In this document: positions 45,463-54,468 of the stretch, in pieces
Position numbering within the stretch: the stretch's first letter is position 1
How the letters are laid out: each line of letters starts with the position of its first letter
Origin: Roseovarius pelagicus
GTDB taxonomy: Bacteria > Pseudomonadota > Alphaproteobacteria > Rhodobacterales > Rhodobacteraceae
Length of the DNA stretch: 64,000 bases
Direction: 5' to 3'
Assembly (NCBI RefSeq): GCF_025639885.1
Contig: NZ_CP106738.1
Location: 3,720,001 to 3,784,000, forward strand
Translations under genes and position numbers: made by a program
The notes under the pieces: generated by a model
The model's database searches: none
The model's input: only the letters and a program-made list of their open reading frames with translations
Told to the model about the DNA's origin: nothing

Positions 45463-46392
45463 ATGCAGGCGCTGCTCGATGTCATCCTGCCGGTCTTTGT
45501 GGTAATCGGGGCTGGTTATCTGGCGGTTTGGCTAAAGTGGTTTCCGCAAACGGGCGTCGACGGGTTGATGAAGTTCACACAGAACTTTGCAATCCCCTGC
45601 CTCCTTTTTACCGCGTTGTCACGATTGGATCTGGGGCAGGGGTTCGACTGGCGCCTGCTGCTGAGCTTTTATACCGGCGCGCTGGCGGGTTTTGTGCTGG
45701 GCCTTTTCGGCGCACGGCTGATCTTTGGCCGCACGTGGGAAGATGCCATTGTCATCGGATTTTGCTGCCTTTTTTCGAACTCCGTCCTTCTGGGGCTACC
45801 TCTGACTGAACGCGCCTATGGTGCGGATGCACTCACGTCCAACTATGCCATCATCGCTCTGCATTCGCCGTTCTGCTACGGTGTGGGCATCTCGGTGATG
45901 GAGATCACTCGCGCGCGTGGCGCGGCGGGTGTCGATGTGGCACAGCGCGTGCTGAAGGCGATGTTTACGAACGCGCTGATCATCGGCATCGGTCTGGGGC
46001 TGCTAGTCAATCTGACCGGTCTGACCTTGCCGGGGACAGTGCAGGCAGGGCTGGACCTGATTGCGCGTGCGGCATTGCCTGCGGCGCTGTTCGGGTTGGG
46101 TGGGGTTCTGGTGCAGTATCGGCCAGAGGGCGATTTGCGGGTGATCGGCTGGGTTTGTCTGATCGCGCTGGTGGCGCATCCGCTGATTACACGAACGCTG
46201 GGTGGTGCGCTGGTATTGGACAACGGGCCGATGCGGTCGGCGGTGCTGACGGCGGCGATGGCGCCGGGGGCGAATGCCTATATCTTTGCCAATATGTACG
46301 GGCGGGCCAAACGTGTCGCGGCCTCGGCGGTGCTGTTTGGCACGGGGCTGTCGATCCTCAGTGCATGGGTGTGGATGGGGCTTTTGCCATGA
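45463..46392 (+). CDS. AEC family transporter (auxin efflux carrier type)
   Basis: This 309-residue membrane protein has about ten hydrophobic segments with a central Gly/Pro break, as in AEC carriers. Examples are LDVILPVFVVIGAGYLAVWL, IIGIGLGLLVNLTGLTLPG and AMAPGANAYIFANMYGRAKR. The AxGxNAxxFA-like motif in the last third is typical. It should export a small carboxylate or similar anion. It begins 2 nt after the metallohydrolase stop. Confidence 0.88.
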   Translation: MQALLDVILPVFVVIGAGYLAVWLKWFPQTGVDGLMKFTQNFAIPCLLFTALSRLDLGQGFDWRLLLSFYTGALAGFVLGLFGARLIFGRTWEDAIVIGFCCLFSNSVLLGLPLTERAYGADALTSNYAIIALHSPFCYGVGISVMEITRARGAAGVDVAQRVLKAMFTNALIIGIGLGLLVNLTGLTLPGTVQAGLDLIARAALPAALFGLGGVLVQYRPEGDLRVIGWVCLIALVAHPLITRTLGGALVLDNGPMRSAVLTAAMAPGANAYIFANMYGRAKRVAASAVLFGTGLSILSAWVWMGLLP

Positions 46393-46518
46393 CGCGGTTA
46401 TCTGACCCTTGCGGGTCATCAATGTGACGGTGTAGGCAATGCCCAAGTGAGGACGGCCTCCCGCCCGAAGGGGTGTGATCCACCGGGACGGCCCGGTATC
46501 ATCCAAGGGAGAGGTGCC

Positions 46519-46953
46519 ATGCGCAGCACAGCAGACCGGATACGCCACGCGCTGTCATTTGAAATCATCGCATTGCTGATTGCCGTGCCGGGAGGCGCGC
46601 TGATTTTCGGCCTTTCATTGCATGACGTGGGGCTGGTCGCGGTGGTCAGCGCCACGATCGCGACGCTGTGGAATTATTTCTATAACATCCTGTTTGACCA
46701 TGCGCTGTTGCGCATGACTGGACGCGTGGCCAAGACATTCGTGATACGCCTGATTCATACGGCCTTGTTCGAGGTCGGCCTGTTGGCAGCATTGTTGCCC
46801 TTTATCGCGTGGTATCTGGGGATGACGCTGTGGGATGCGTTCGTATTGGATATGTCGTTTACGATTTTCTATCTGTTTTATACGTTCGCGTTTAACTGGC
46901 TTTATGACATCGTTTTTCCGGTGCCAGGCACCCGACACCAAGAGCATTCTTGA
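46519..46953 (+). CDS. PACE-type efflux protein (bacterial transmembrane pair)
   Basis: This is a 144-residue protein with four membrane segments in two similar halves: RHALSFEIIALLIAVPGGAL and IRLIHTALFEVGLLAALLPF. Each half carries the BTP pattern with a basic residue and a Glu in the first helix (HALSFE; HTALFE). WNYFYNILFDHALLR and FNWLYDIVFP are the paired second-helix ends. PACE members export biocides such as chlorhexidine. ATG 46519 follows GGGAGAGG. Confidence 0.88.
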   Translation: MRSTADRIRHALSFEIIALLIAVPGGALIFGLSLHDVGLVAVVSATIATLWNYFYNILFDHALLRMTGRVAKTFVIRLIHTALFEVGLLAALLPFIAWYLGMTLWDAFVLDMSFTIFYLFYTFAFNWLYDIVFPVPGTRHQEHS

Positions 46954-46989
46954 AAAACTGCGTAGATCCTGCGCCCAAAAATGTGCGTG

Positions 46990-48219
46990 TCAGCCGTCCG
47001 ACGGCGCGCCGCCGGTAAAGGAATTGCTGTCATGGTATTTGCACGGTGCTTCCTGCATTTCCAGATGCAGCCCGGTGCCGGTGTAGGGATGAGCGCGGGC
47101 AAGTGCCTCGTCCACGTCGATACCCAGACCGGGCGTTGTGGGCGGTATGATGTAGCCATCCTCGATCTGAATGGTGTCTTTGATGAGGGCGGCGTGAAAC
47201 GGTGTCTCGATCGTTTCGGCAATCAGGATATTCGGAATTGATGCCGAAAGGTGCACATTGGCCGCCCACTCAACCGGCCCGGCATAGAGATGCGGAGCCA
47301 TCTGCGCGTTGTACACCTCGGCGATTGCGGCGACTTTCTTCATCTCCCAGATACCGCCCGCACGCCCCAGCGCGGGTTGCAGGATGCTGACGCTTCCATC
47401 GCGCAGGGCGGGCGCGAACTCTGCCTTTGTCGTCAGACGTTCGCCGGTGGCGATGGGGATGCCAGTGGCTGCGGCAACCTTGGCAAGTGCGCCGATGTTG
47501 TCGGGCGGCACGGGTTCTTCGTACCACAACGGGTCGTAGGGGGCGATGGCGCGCCCCAGCCGAATCGCACCTGCGACGGAGAACTGACCATGAGTGCCAA
47601 ACAGAATATCGGCCTTGTTACCAATGGCTTGGCGGATGGCCTTGCAAAAGGCGACGGACTGATCGATGTCCAACAGGCTGGGCATGTGCCCCCCGCGCAT
47701 CGTGTAGGGGCCGGCCGGGTCAAACTTCACTGCCGTATAGCCCTGCTCTACAAGTGATACTGCGCTTTCTGCGGCCATATCGGGCGATGACCAGAAGGCG
47801 CTGAGATCGTGATGCGCGCGCGGATAGAGGTAAGTGTAGGCGCGGATACGATCATTCATTCGCCCGCCCAGAAGCGCGTGGACGGGACGCCCGCGCGCCT
47901 TGCCCAGAATGTCCCAACAGGCGATTTCCAGTCCGGAAAATGCGCCCATGACAGTCAGATCAGGGCGCTGGGTGAACCCGGACGAATAGGTGCGGCGGAA
48001 CATAAGCTCGATGTTCTCTGGGTTTTCGCCTTGCATGTGGCGCGCGAACACATCCTCGATCACGGGGCGCATCGCCTCTGGCCCGACGGTGGAGGCATAG
48101 CATTCACCCCAGCCGGTGATACCGTCATCCGTGGTGAGCTTGACCAATATCCAATACCGCCCGCCCCATCCCGGCGCCGGGGGGGCGGTAACGATGATGT
48201 CGAGATCTTGCAATTTCAT
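46990..48219 (-). CDS. Mandelate racemase/muconate lactonizing enzyme family protein
   Basis: This is a 409-residue enolase-superfamily enzyme. The N-terminal capping domain (GGRYWILVKLTTDDGITGWG) is followed by the barrel. TAVKFDPAGPYTM has the catalytic Lys region, and HGQFSVAGAIRLGRAI has a His. WYEEPVPPDN and IATGERLTTKAEF are the Glu metal ligands, and APHLYAGPVEWAAN closes the site. Sugar-acid dehydratases (galactonate/mannonate type) are the nearest relatives, but the substrate cannot be read from the sequence. The adjacent alcohol dehydrogenase could be a pathway partner. Confidence 0.88.
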   Translation of the reverse strand: MKLQDLDIIVTAPPAPGWGGRYWILVKLTTDDGITGWGECYASTVGPEAMRPVIEDVFARHMQGENPENIELMFRRTYSSGFTQRPDLTVMGAFSGLEIACWDILGKARGRPVHALLGGRMNDRIRAYTYLYPRAHHDLSAFWSSPDMAAESAVSLVEQGYTAVKFDPAGPYTMRGGHMPSLLDIDQSVAFCKAIRQAIGNKADILFGTHGQFSVAGAIRLGRAIAPYDPLWYEEPVPPDNIGALAKVAAATGIPIATGERLTTKAEFAPALRDGSVSILQPALGRAGGIWEMKKVAAIAEVYNAQMAPHLYAGPVEWAANVHLSASIPNILIAETIETPFHAALIKDTIQIEDGYIIPPTTPGLGIDVDEALARAHPYTGTGLHLEMQEAPCKYHDSNSFTGGAPSDG

Positions 48220-48280
48220 GGTGCGGCTCCGGAGCGTGGCATGAGGGGCGCGGGGCGGTGGATTGTGCCACCAAGCGGGG

Positions 48281-49372
48281 TCAGGTCTGGTCGAACAATA
48301 TCACGTTGCGGCTGGCACGACCGGCCTTGGTGTCGGCGATCGCGTCGTTGATTTGATCAAGCTGCCAGCGGCCTGAAATCAGCTCGTCCAGTTTCAGTCG
48401 CCCCTGTTGATAGAGGTCGATCATCCATGGAATATCGCGGCGCAACACCGTATCGCCCATCTTGGACCCAAGCATTCCCTGACTGGCGGCTGCAAAATTG
48501 ACCGGCTCGTACCGCGCCTCGGCGCCAACATGCGGCATCCCCATCATTATGATCTTGCCGCCGGTCGCCAGATAGCGTGGGGCCTGATCGTAAACCGGGA
48601 TCGCACCCACAGAGACAACAACAACATCCGCGCCCCGTCCGATCGCGTTCTTGGCCGCGCGCCATGGCTTGTCTCCGGTGGCGAGCACACCGTCAGTGGC
48701 TCCGAAACCGCGCGCGATTTCCAGCTTTTCGTCGGTCATGTCGACGGCGACGATGCGCCGGGCACCGGCGATGCGCGCACCCTGAATGGCATTGAGGCCA
48801 ACGCCACCCGCGCCGATCACCACCACGTCCTGACCGGCGCGCAGCTGTGCCACGTTGACCACCGCGCCGACGCCGGTGATGACCCCGCAACTGAGCAGGC
48901 TGGCGGCATCCATGGCCATATCATCAGGGATATGCGCGATCTGGCTCTGGTCAACGACGACCTTTTCCGCAAAGGCACCACAGGCCATCGCCTGATGCAG
49001 TTTGCCGCCATCTGCGGTTTTCAATGGTCCGTGATCGCCGTCATAGGGGGTTTCGCATGAGTTGGGTTTGCCACCGCCGCAACTGGCGCACTGGCCGCAA
49101 GCGCGGATTAGCGTGACCAGAACCGGATCGCCGGGTTTGAAGCTGGTGACACCTGCGCCGGCGGCGCTGACACGACCCGCTGCCTCGTGCCCATAGACAG
49201 CAGGCAGTGACCCGCCCCATGCGCCGTCGATGAATGATATATCCGAGTGGCAGATGGCGACGGCAGAGAGGTCGACCTGCACTTCGCCCATTTCGGGTGC
49301 ACGCAGTTGCACATCTTCGATGGTAAGAGGGGTGCCAAATGCGTGGCATACTGCGGCTTTGATGGTCTGCAT
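48281..49372 (-). CDS. Zinc-dependent alcohol dehydrogenase
   Basis: This is a 363-residue MDR enzyme. Catalytic zinc ligands are in ICHSDISF and GHEAAGRV. The structural zinc site is CGQCASCGGGKPNSCE. The Rossmann loop VVVIGAGGVGLNAIQGARIA and VDMTDEKLEIARGFGATD bind NAD. It resembles the class III/formaldehyde-linked group but lacks proof of that substrate. It is transcribed in the same direction as the enolase-family gene 61 bp downstream. Confidence 0.9.
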   Translation of the reverse strand: MQTIKAAVCHAFGTPLTIEDVQLRAPEMGEVQVDLSAVAICHSDISFIDGAWGGSLPAVYGHEAAGRVSAAGAGVTSFKPGDPVLVTLIRACGQCASCGGGKPNSCETPYDGDHGPLKTADGGKLHQAMACGAFAEKVVVDQSQIAHIPDDMAMDAASLLSCGVITGVGAVVNVAQLRAGQDVVVIGAGGVGLNAIQGARIAGARRIVAVDMTDEKLEIARGFGATDGVLATGDKPWRAAKNAIGRGADVVVVSVGAIPVYDQAPRYLATGGKIIMMGMPHVGAEARYEPVNFAAASQGMLGSKMGDTVLRRDIPWMIDLYQQGRLKLDELISGRWQLDQINDAIADTKAGRASRNVILFDQT

Positions 49373-49490
49373 GGTCGCTCCCTCTTTGCTTGGAGATCAG
49401 CCTGACCCGGTTCGCTGAGGCGTTCAAGTGTGGAATGCGGGCTGTAGGGCCGCTTTTACACCATAGCCGTGACGTGTGCCTGTTCAGCAA

Positions 49491-50279
49491 TCAGAGATGG
49501 CTGTTGCGTTCCAGGAAACTCTGTAACAACGCCGCATAGTCAACGGGTTTCTCGACGCAAGGCAGGTGGCCGACACCGCGCATCAGAACCATTTCCGCTT
49601 CTGGGATCAACTCGATGGTTTCGCGTACCAGATCGGGTGGGGTGGCGCGATCCTCTGCCCCGGCGATGCCCAAGGTGGGCAGGCGCAGTCCGCTGGTTGG
49701 GGTGTAAAAATCGGTGCCTGCGATGGCGGCACAGCAGCCTTTGTAACCTTCGACGGGTTGACGCAACAACATATTACGCCACGGTTTGTGCGCGCCGGTC
49801 TCGCGGAAATTCCGGCCAAACCAACGGTCCATTACCGCATCTGCAATAGCGTCCATCCCGAGGCGGTCGACATCCGCAATGCGGTCGCGCCAGAGCGCGG
49901 GTGTCCCAATCTTGGCGGCGGTGTTCGACATCACCAATGCGCGCACCAGATCGGGACGCTTGACGGCCAAACCCTGTGCGATCATTCCGCCGATGGACAG
50001 GCCTACGATGGCTGCCCCCGCAATGTTCAGATGATCCAGCAGACGTTCTGCGTCACGGATCAGCCCACCCATCGTATAGGGGGGCGGAGGGCATCCCGAC
50101 GCGCCGTGCCCGCGCAGATCGAAGCGGACGATGCGCAGACCGGCAGGCAAGTGCGCGATAACATCATCCCAAAGGCTGAGCTCCGTGCCAAGCGAGTTGA
50201 TAAACATCAGCGGCGCGCCATCGGCTGCGCCATCCAAACGGTAGTGCAGGGTGAGATGGGCAAGGTCGAGCGTTGGCAT
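49491..50279 (-). CDS. pcaD: 3-oxoadipate enol-lactonase
   Basis: PcaD hydrolyses beta-ketoadipate enol-lactone in protocatechuate catabolism. The 262-residue alpha/beta hydrolase has the oxyanion region FINSLGTELSLWDDV and RFDLRGHGASGCPP, the nucleophile elbow VGLSIGGMIAQ, and catalytic His in GVGHLPCVEKP. The ATG overlaps the pobA stop by one base. It is last in a six-gene leftward operon. The remaining pca genes are not in the window. Confidence 0.92.
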   Translation of the reverse strand: MPTLDLAHLTLHYRLDGAADGAPLMFINSLGTELSLWDDVIAHLPAGLRIVRFDLRGHGASGCPPPPYTMGGLIRDAERLLDHLNIAGAAIVGLSIGGMIAQGLAVKRPDLVRALVMSNTAAKIGTPALWRDRIADVDRLGMDAIADAVMDRWFGRNFRETGAHKPWRNMLLRQPVEGYKGCCAAIAGTDFYTPTSGLRLPTLGIAGAEDRATPPDLVRETIELIPEAEMVLMRGVGHLPCVEKPVDYAALLQSFLERNSHL

Positions 50280-51448
50280 CAGTAGGGTAGTCCCACGTAA
50301 TTTTGGGCTAGCGCGGTTTGCGCGGCACGGTTTTCACTCAGAAAGGCCAGATCGGCCTCCTGCACTTTTAGATCAAAGCGGGATTGATCCGGGAAACGGT
50401 GCAGAAGGTTGGTCATCCACCAGCTGAAACGCTGCACCTTCCACACCCGTGCAAGAGCCTGCGCGGAATAGCTGTCGAGTCGGTTTTTCTCGCCTGTGTC
50501 GTAGTATTTTTGCATGGCCTCAGAAAGATACGCTACATCGCTGGCGGCTGTGTTCAGTCCTTTGGCCCCGGTGGGCGGCACGATATGGGCCGCATCACCG
50601 CAAAGATAGAGCCGCCCCCATTGCATCGGCGCGCAGACGAATGAGCGCAGCGGAGCGATAGATTTCTCGATGCTGGGCCCGATGATGAGCTTATCGGCGA
50701 CCGCGGCGGGGAGGCGGCGGCGCAGTTCGTCCCAAAAGGCCGTATCGGTCCAGTCATCCGGGCTGTCAGAGAGGGCGCATTGCACGTAATAGCGGCTCAG
50801 GTTCGCGTTGCGCTGAGAGCAGAGTGCGAAACCCCGCGGGGAACTGGCATAGATCAATTCATGTGCCACCGGGGATGTTTCCGAGAGGATGCCAAGCCAA
50901 CCAAAGGGGTATGTTTTCTCGAACTCGGTGCGGTGCTCTGCCGGGATCGCCTGACGCGAAGGGCCGTGATAGCCGTCACATCCCGCAATCAGATCACACT
51001 CCAGTCGGTGGGACTGGCCATCATACGTGAAGCTGACATGGGGCGCATCGGTGTCGATGTCGCAGGGGGTGACATTGGTGCAATTATGCAGCGTCGTAGC
51101 GCCCGTCGCATCGCGTGCCTCATAGAGGTCGCGGGTGACTTCGGTCTGGCCATATATGACCACGTGGCGGTCTGTCAGCGCATTGAAGTCAATACTGAAA
51201 TCGGCGCTGTCAGACGTGATGCGCGCACTGTTGTGGATCAAACCTTCGGCGTGTACCCGTTCGCCCACACCAGCTGCGTCCAGCAGATCCACCATACCGG
51301 TTTCCAATACACCCGCGCGCACCCGCGACAGCACGTGGTCGCGACTGCGGCGTTCCAGCAGGATCGTGTCTATGCCCGCCCCGTGCAGCAATTGCCCCAG
51401 CAGCAGCCCCGCAGGCCCGCCGCCGATGATTGCCACCTGACAGCGCAT
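50279..51448 (-). CDS. pobA: 4-Hydroxybenzoate 3-monooxygenase
   Basis: PobA converts 4-hydroxybenzoate to protocatechuate with FAD and NADPH. It has 389 residues. IIGGGPAGLLLGQLLHGAGI is the FAD fold, and LSRVRAGVLETGMVDLL is the NADPH/FAD-specific region of the family. GDAAHIVPPTGAKGLNTAASD is the second FAD motif. The product feeds protocatechuate into the pathway that PcaD, just downstream, serves. No PobR regulator is present beside it. Confidence 0.95.
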   Translation of the reverse strand: MRCQVAIIGGGPAGLLLGQLLHGAGIDTILLERRSRDHVLSRVRAGVLETGMVDLLDAAGVGERVHAEGLIHNSARITSDSADFSIDFNALTDRHVVIYGQTEVTRDLYEARDATGATTLHNCTNVTPCDIDTDAPHVSFTYDGQSHRLECDLIAGCDGYHGPSRQAIPAEHRTEFEKTYPFGWLGILSETSPVAHELIYASSPRGFALCSQRNANLSRYYVQCALSDSPDDWTDTAFWDELRRRLPAAVADKLIIGPSIEKSIAPLRSFVCAPMQWGRLYLCGDAAHIVPPTGAKGLNTAASDVAYLSEAMQKYYDTGEKNRLDSYSAQALARVWKVQRFSWWMTNLLHRFPDQSRFDLKVQEADLAFLSENRAAQTALAQNYVGLPY

Positions 51449-51449
51449 G

Positions 51450-52652
51450 TCAGCGCAGCCTCATATGGGCCATGATCTGCCCGTGATCCGAGGCGAGCTT
51501 GTTATAGGGGGCCTCGGCATGGCTGCCGTCGGTGATGTGGTCGTTAAAGACGCTGAAATAGGACATATCGCCGATCCGGGCATCGAAATCAGGGTGGAAA
51601 TGTCGCGACATGTAGATTTGGTCAATACTTTCGTAGATGCCGCCAAAGGCGGATGTGTAAACCATGTCTCGCAGGGATTTGCGCACAAAGAGCTTTTCAG
51701 CGGAATGCAGGCGCACGGCCTCGATATCTTCAGTGATCTGCTGGTGTTCTTCGGCCGTGTAGCGATCACCGCGATCCTTCGCGTCGTGGCGTAACATCCA
51801 TTGGTAGTTCTTGAACGGGACTTCGCCAGCGATAATTTCGGATGAGGTGGCGTGTTCGCCATCGTTGAAATCGCCCAGCACCATTACCGGATGGCCCGCG
51901 CGCAGTTCGGCTACGATCTCGGCGCGCAGCACCCACGCTTCGGCCATGCGGCGAATGGCGGCGCGCAGGCTGCCCAAGGCGCGACCGACGGGATCATACC
52001 GGGTCAGGTTCGCCTCGGGCGCGAAATCTGCCCCGTCGGGTTTGATGTATTCGCCCAGTTTGGACTTCAGATGGCAGTTGAAAACGGTGATCGTCTGGTC
52101 GCCCACGGGGATACGCGCTTTTAGGATCGGACGTGACAGGCGGCGCAATGCAAAACTGCCTGCATCGGTGTCGCCATCCAGCCCGCGCAATGGCTGGAAC
52201 GGGATGATCAATGGTTTCGGCAGATCCTGAATGAGCTCGGGTTGCCCGGCAAAACCCATGCGCGACAGGATCGCCACGCCGGGACGGCGTTTGCCCGGCT
52301 CGCCGGTGTCGGCAGCGTTGGGCGCAAAGGCGAGGGACGCACCCGCATATCCAGTTGCGGCCAGTTTGCGAAAGATGACCTTGCGGTGATAGCGCTTGGT
52401 TTTATCGGGAACAGAGGCGGCGTTCAGAACTTCGGCGCGGCGGCTGGCCTCGTCCACCACGGCGCGCAGCGGCGCTTCCTCGAAAATCTCCTGAAACCCG
52501 ATGATGTCCGCATCCAGCGTCAACACTTGATCGGCCATCCAGTCTTCTTTCCACGCGTATTCCTCGGGGGTGTAGGTCTGGAATTCGTAATATTCCTTGT
52601 CTGGCCCAATCAGGTTCTTGACGTTGAAGCTGGCGATGGTGAATTCTGTCAT
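51450..52652 (-). CDS. Endonuclease/exonuclease/phosphatase family protein
   Basis: This is a 400-residue EEP-fold protein from ATG 52652. Catalytic motifs are IASFNVKNL, DIIGFQEIFEEAP, VFNCHLKSKLGEY, VMVLGDFNDGEHATSSEI and the final SDHGQIMAHM. Members of this fold cleave phosphodiesters in DNA, lipids or inositol phosphates. Its place between pobA (1 nt) and a dehydratase (overlap) does not explain its substrate. The open frame continues upstream, but that Arg-rich part is antisense to nothing useful and overlaps the preceding gene. Confidence 0.87.
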   Translation of the reverse strand: MTEFTIASFNVKNLIGPDKEYYEFQTYTPEEYAWKEDWMADQVLTLDADIIGFQEIFEEAPLRAVVDEASRRAEVLNAASVPDKTKRYHRKVIFRKLAATGYAGASLAFAPNAADTGEPGKRRPGVAILSRMGFAGQPELIQDLPKPLIIPFQPLRGLDGDTDAGSFALRRLSRPILKARIPVGDQTITVFNCHLKSKLGEYIKPDGADFAPEANLTRYDPVGRALGSLRAAIRRMAEAWVLRAEIVAELRAGHPVMVLGDFNDGEHATSSEIIAGEVPFKNYQWMLRHDAKDRGDRYTAEEHQQITEDIEAVRLHSAEKLFVRKSLRDMVYTSAFGGIYESIDQIYMSRHFHPDFDARIGDMSYFSVFNDHITDGSHAEAPYNKLASDHGQIMAHMRLR

Positions 52653-53635
52653 TCCGCCCCCCCATAGGTGGCAAGGGCGCGCTGGAACAGATCCGCGTCG
52701 ACGTTGCCGCCCGAAATGGTGCAGATCACGGCATCGCCCTCGATCTCGTCGCCGTAAAAGAGTGCGGCGGCCAAGGCCACGGCTCCTCCGGGTTCTGCCA
52801 CCAGCTTTAACCGTTGGAAGGCGAGGGCCATGGCGCGCAGGCAATCCTCTTCGGTCACGGCAATGCCTGGACCGCAAAGGCGGTGCAGGATCGGAAATGT
52901 CATCTGCCCCGGTGCAGGCGTCAGAATTGCGTCACAGATGTTGCCAGATTGCGTGTTGTTGGTCTCGATATGGCCGGAGTTGAGCGAACGTTTCACATCG
53001 TCAAAGCCCTCTGGCTCGCAGGGGCGCGCGCGCAGGCCGGGCGCATCGGCCTCCAGCGCCATCGCGATGCCGGATGTCAGACCACCACCCCCGCAACAGA
53101 CCAGCACATCGCCCGCCGTCACGCCCATTTCGGTGGCCTGTGCCGCGATTTCGAGGCCTGTGGTGCCCTGACCCGCGATCACCTGAGGGTCGTCATACGG
53201 GCGGATCAGGGTCAGGTCGCGCTCGGCCTTTAGCTTGTCACCTATGGCCTCGCGGCTCTCACCGCCCGCGCGATCGTACAGTACCACCTCAGCGCCTAAT
53301 GCGCGGGTGTTGTCGATTTTCATGCGCGGCGCGTCGGCGGGCATGATGATCACTGCCGGCACGCCATGTTCGCGCGCGGCCAATGCCACGCCCTGCGCAT
53401 GGTTGCCGCTGGAAAAGGCGATGACGCCTTTGGCGCGTGTTTCGGGATCGAGGGCAGACACCGCAGAGCGTCCGCCGCGATACTTGAAGCTGCCGGTATG
53501 TTGCAGGCATTCGGGCTTGACCAACACGCGCCGCCCGGCAATTTCATCAAGAAAGGGTGAGGTGAGCATCGGCGTGCGGCGTGCGTGACCTTCCAGCCGT
53601 GTCGCGGCGGCGCGGATCATGTCGATGTTGCTCAT
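52649..53635 (-). CDS. PLP-dependent threonine/serine dehydratase
   Basis: This is a 328-residue fold-type II enzyme. LQHTGSFKYRGGRSAVSAL holds the PLP Lys. IAFSSGNHAQGVALAAREHG and VCCGGGGLTSGIAMALEA bind the substrate and phosphate. It lacks the C-terminal ACT-like domain of biosynthetic IlvA, so it is a catabolic TdcB/serine-racemase-like type. It deaminates threonine or serine to the 2-oxo acid. It overlaps both neighbours by four bases. Confidence 0.9.
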   Translation of the reverse strand: MSNIDMIRAAATRLEGHARRTPMLTSPFLDEIAGRRVLVKPECLQHTGSFKYRGGRSAVSALDPETRAKGVIAFSSGNHAQGVALAAREHGVPAVIIMPADAPRMKIDNTRALGAEVVLYDRAGGESREAIGDKLKAERDLTLIRPYDDPQVIAGQGTTGLEIAAQATEMGVTAGDVLVCCGGGGLTSGIAMALEADAPGLRARPCEPEGFDDVKRSLNSGHIETNNTQSGNICDAILTPAPGQMTFPILHRLCGPGIAVTEEDCLRAMALAFQRLKLVAEPGGAVALAAALFYGDEIEGDAVICTISGGNVDADLFQRALATYGGAE

Positions 53636-54468
53636 GTGGCGTACTCCTTGAGGTGGGCGCGGATCGCATCCAACGCCTCGGTCTCGTCCAGAAATGGGAC
53701 ATGCCCGCGATCGGGCACTGTTGCGACATGCATACTGGGCGCACGTTCTTGCATTTTTGCAAAGGTGTCTGCGCTCAGCAGGTCCGAATTGGCGCCGCGA
53801 ATGGCGGTCAGAGGTAGTTTGGCCAGCGCGTCAAACAGAGCCCATAAATCAGGGGCAGGGCCGACACCGGCCTGACCGATCAGCGCATCCCGCAAACGCG
53901 CATCATAACGCAGTCCAAGGCCGCCGCCGGGTTTCTCATAAAACATCATATCTGCCTGTGCGCGCCAGCGATTGAGGGTCACGCCGGGAAAGGCATCAGC
54001 ACCGAGCGCGTGCAACGTGGTCGCAACCGCATCCAGATCGGGCGCGTTCGGTTCGTTACCGACATAATCCATGATCCGCTCAATTCCGACGGACGTCACT
54101 TCTGGGCCGATGTCGTTCAGGATCACGCCCTTCAGACGCTCTGGTGCCATATACGCCAGTAACATCGCGATCAGGCCGCCGCGTGACGTGCCGATGATCG
54201 TAACGCGATCCAGTTTCAGATGATCAAGCAGGGTCAGGACGTCCTGCGCCTCTTGGGCGATGGAATAGGTCATGTAATCTGCAGCGTGGTCCGATTGTCC
54301 GCGCCCGCGATAGTCGGGTCGGATCATGCGATACTCGGGCAGGAAAGGCAGCAAAAACCCAAAATCGGCATTGTTGCGGGTAAGGCCCGCAAGACAGAGC
54401 ACAGAAGGGCCATCTCCAGCGTCCTCGTAATGCAGGTTAAGGCCGTCCTTGGACAGAAATTTGGGCAT
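53632..54468 (-). CDS. Alpha/beta hydrolase
   Basis: This is a 278-residue hydrolase. The nucleophile elbow is IIGTSRGGLIAML, the oxyanion region is LCLAGLTRNNADFGF, the acid is near IRGANSDLLSA, and the His is in VPDRGHVPFLDE. RPDYRGRGQSDHA is typical of C-C bond hydrolases and haloperoxidase-like members. The substrate is unknown. It shares one base with the upstream HAD gene and four with the downstream dehydratase gene. Confidence 0.88.
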   Translation of the reverse strand: MPKFLSKDGLNLHYEDAGDGPSVLCLAGLTRNNADFGFLLPFLPEYRMIRPDYRGRGQSDHAADYMTYSIAQEAQDVLTLLDHLKLDRVTIIGTSRGGLIAMLLAYMAPERLKGVILNDIGPEVTSVGIERIMDYVGNEPNAPDLDAVATTLHALGADAFPGVTLNRWRAQADMMFYEKPGGGLGLRYDARLRDALIGQAGVGPAPDLWALFDALAKLPLTAIRGANSDLLSADTFAKMQERAPSMHVATVPDRGHVPFLDETEALDAIRAHLKEYAT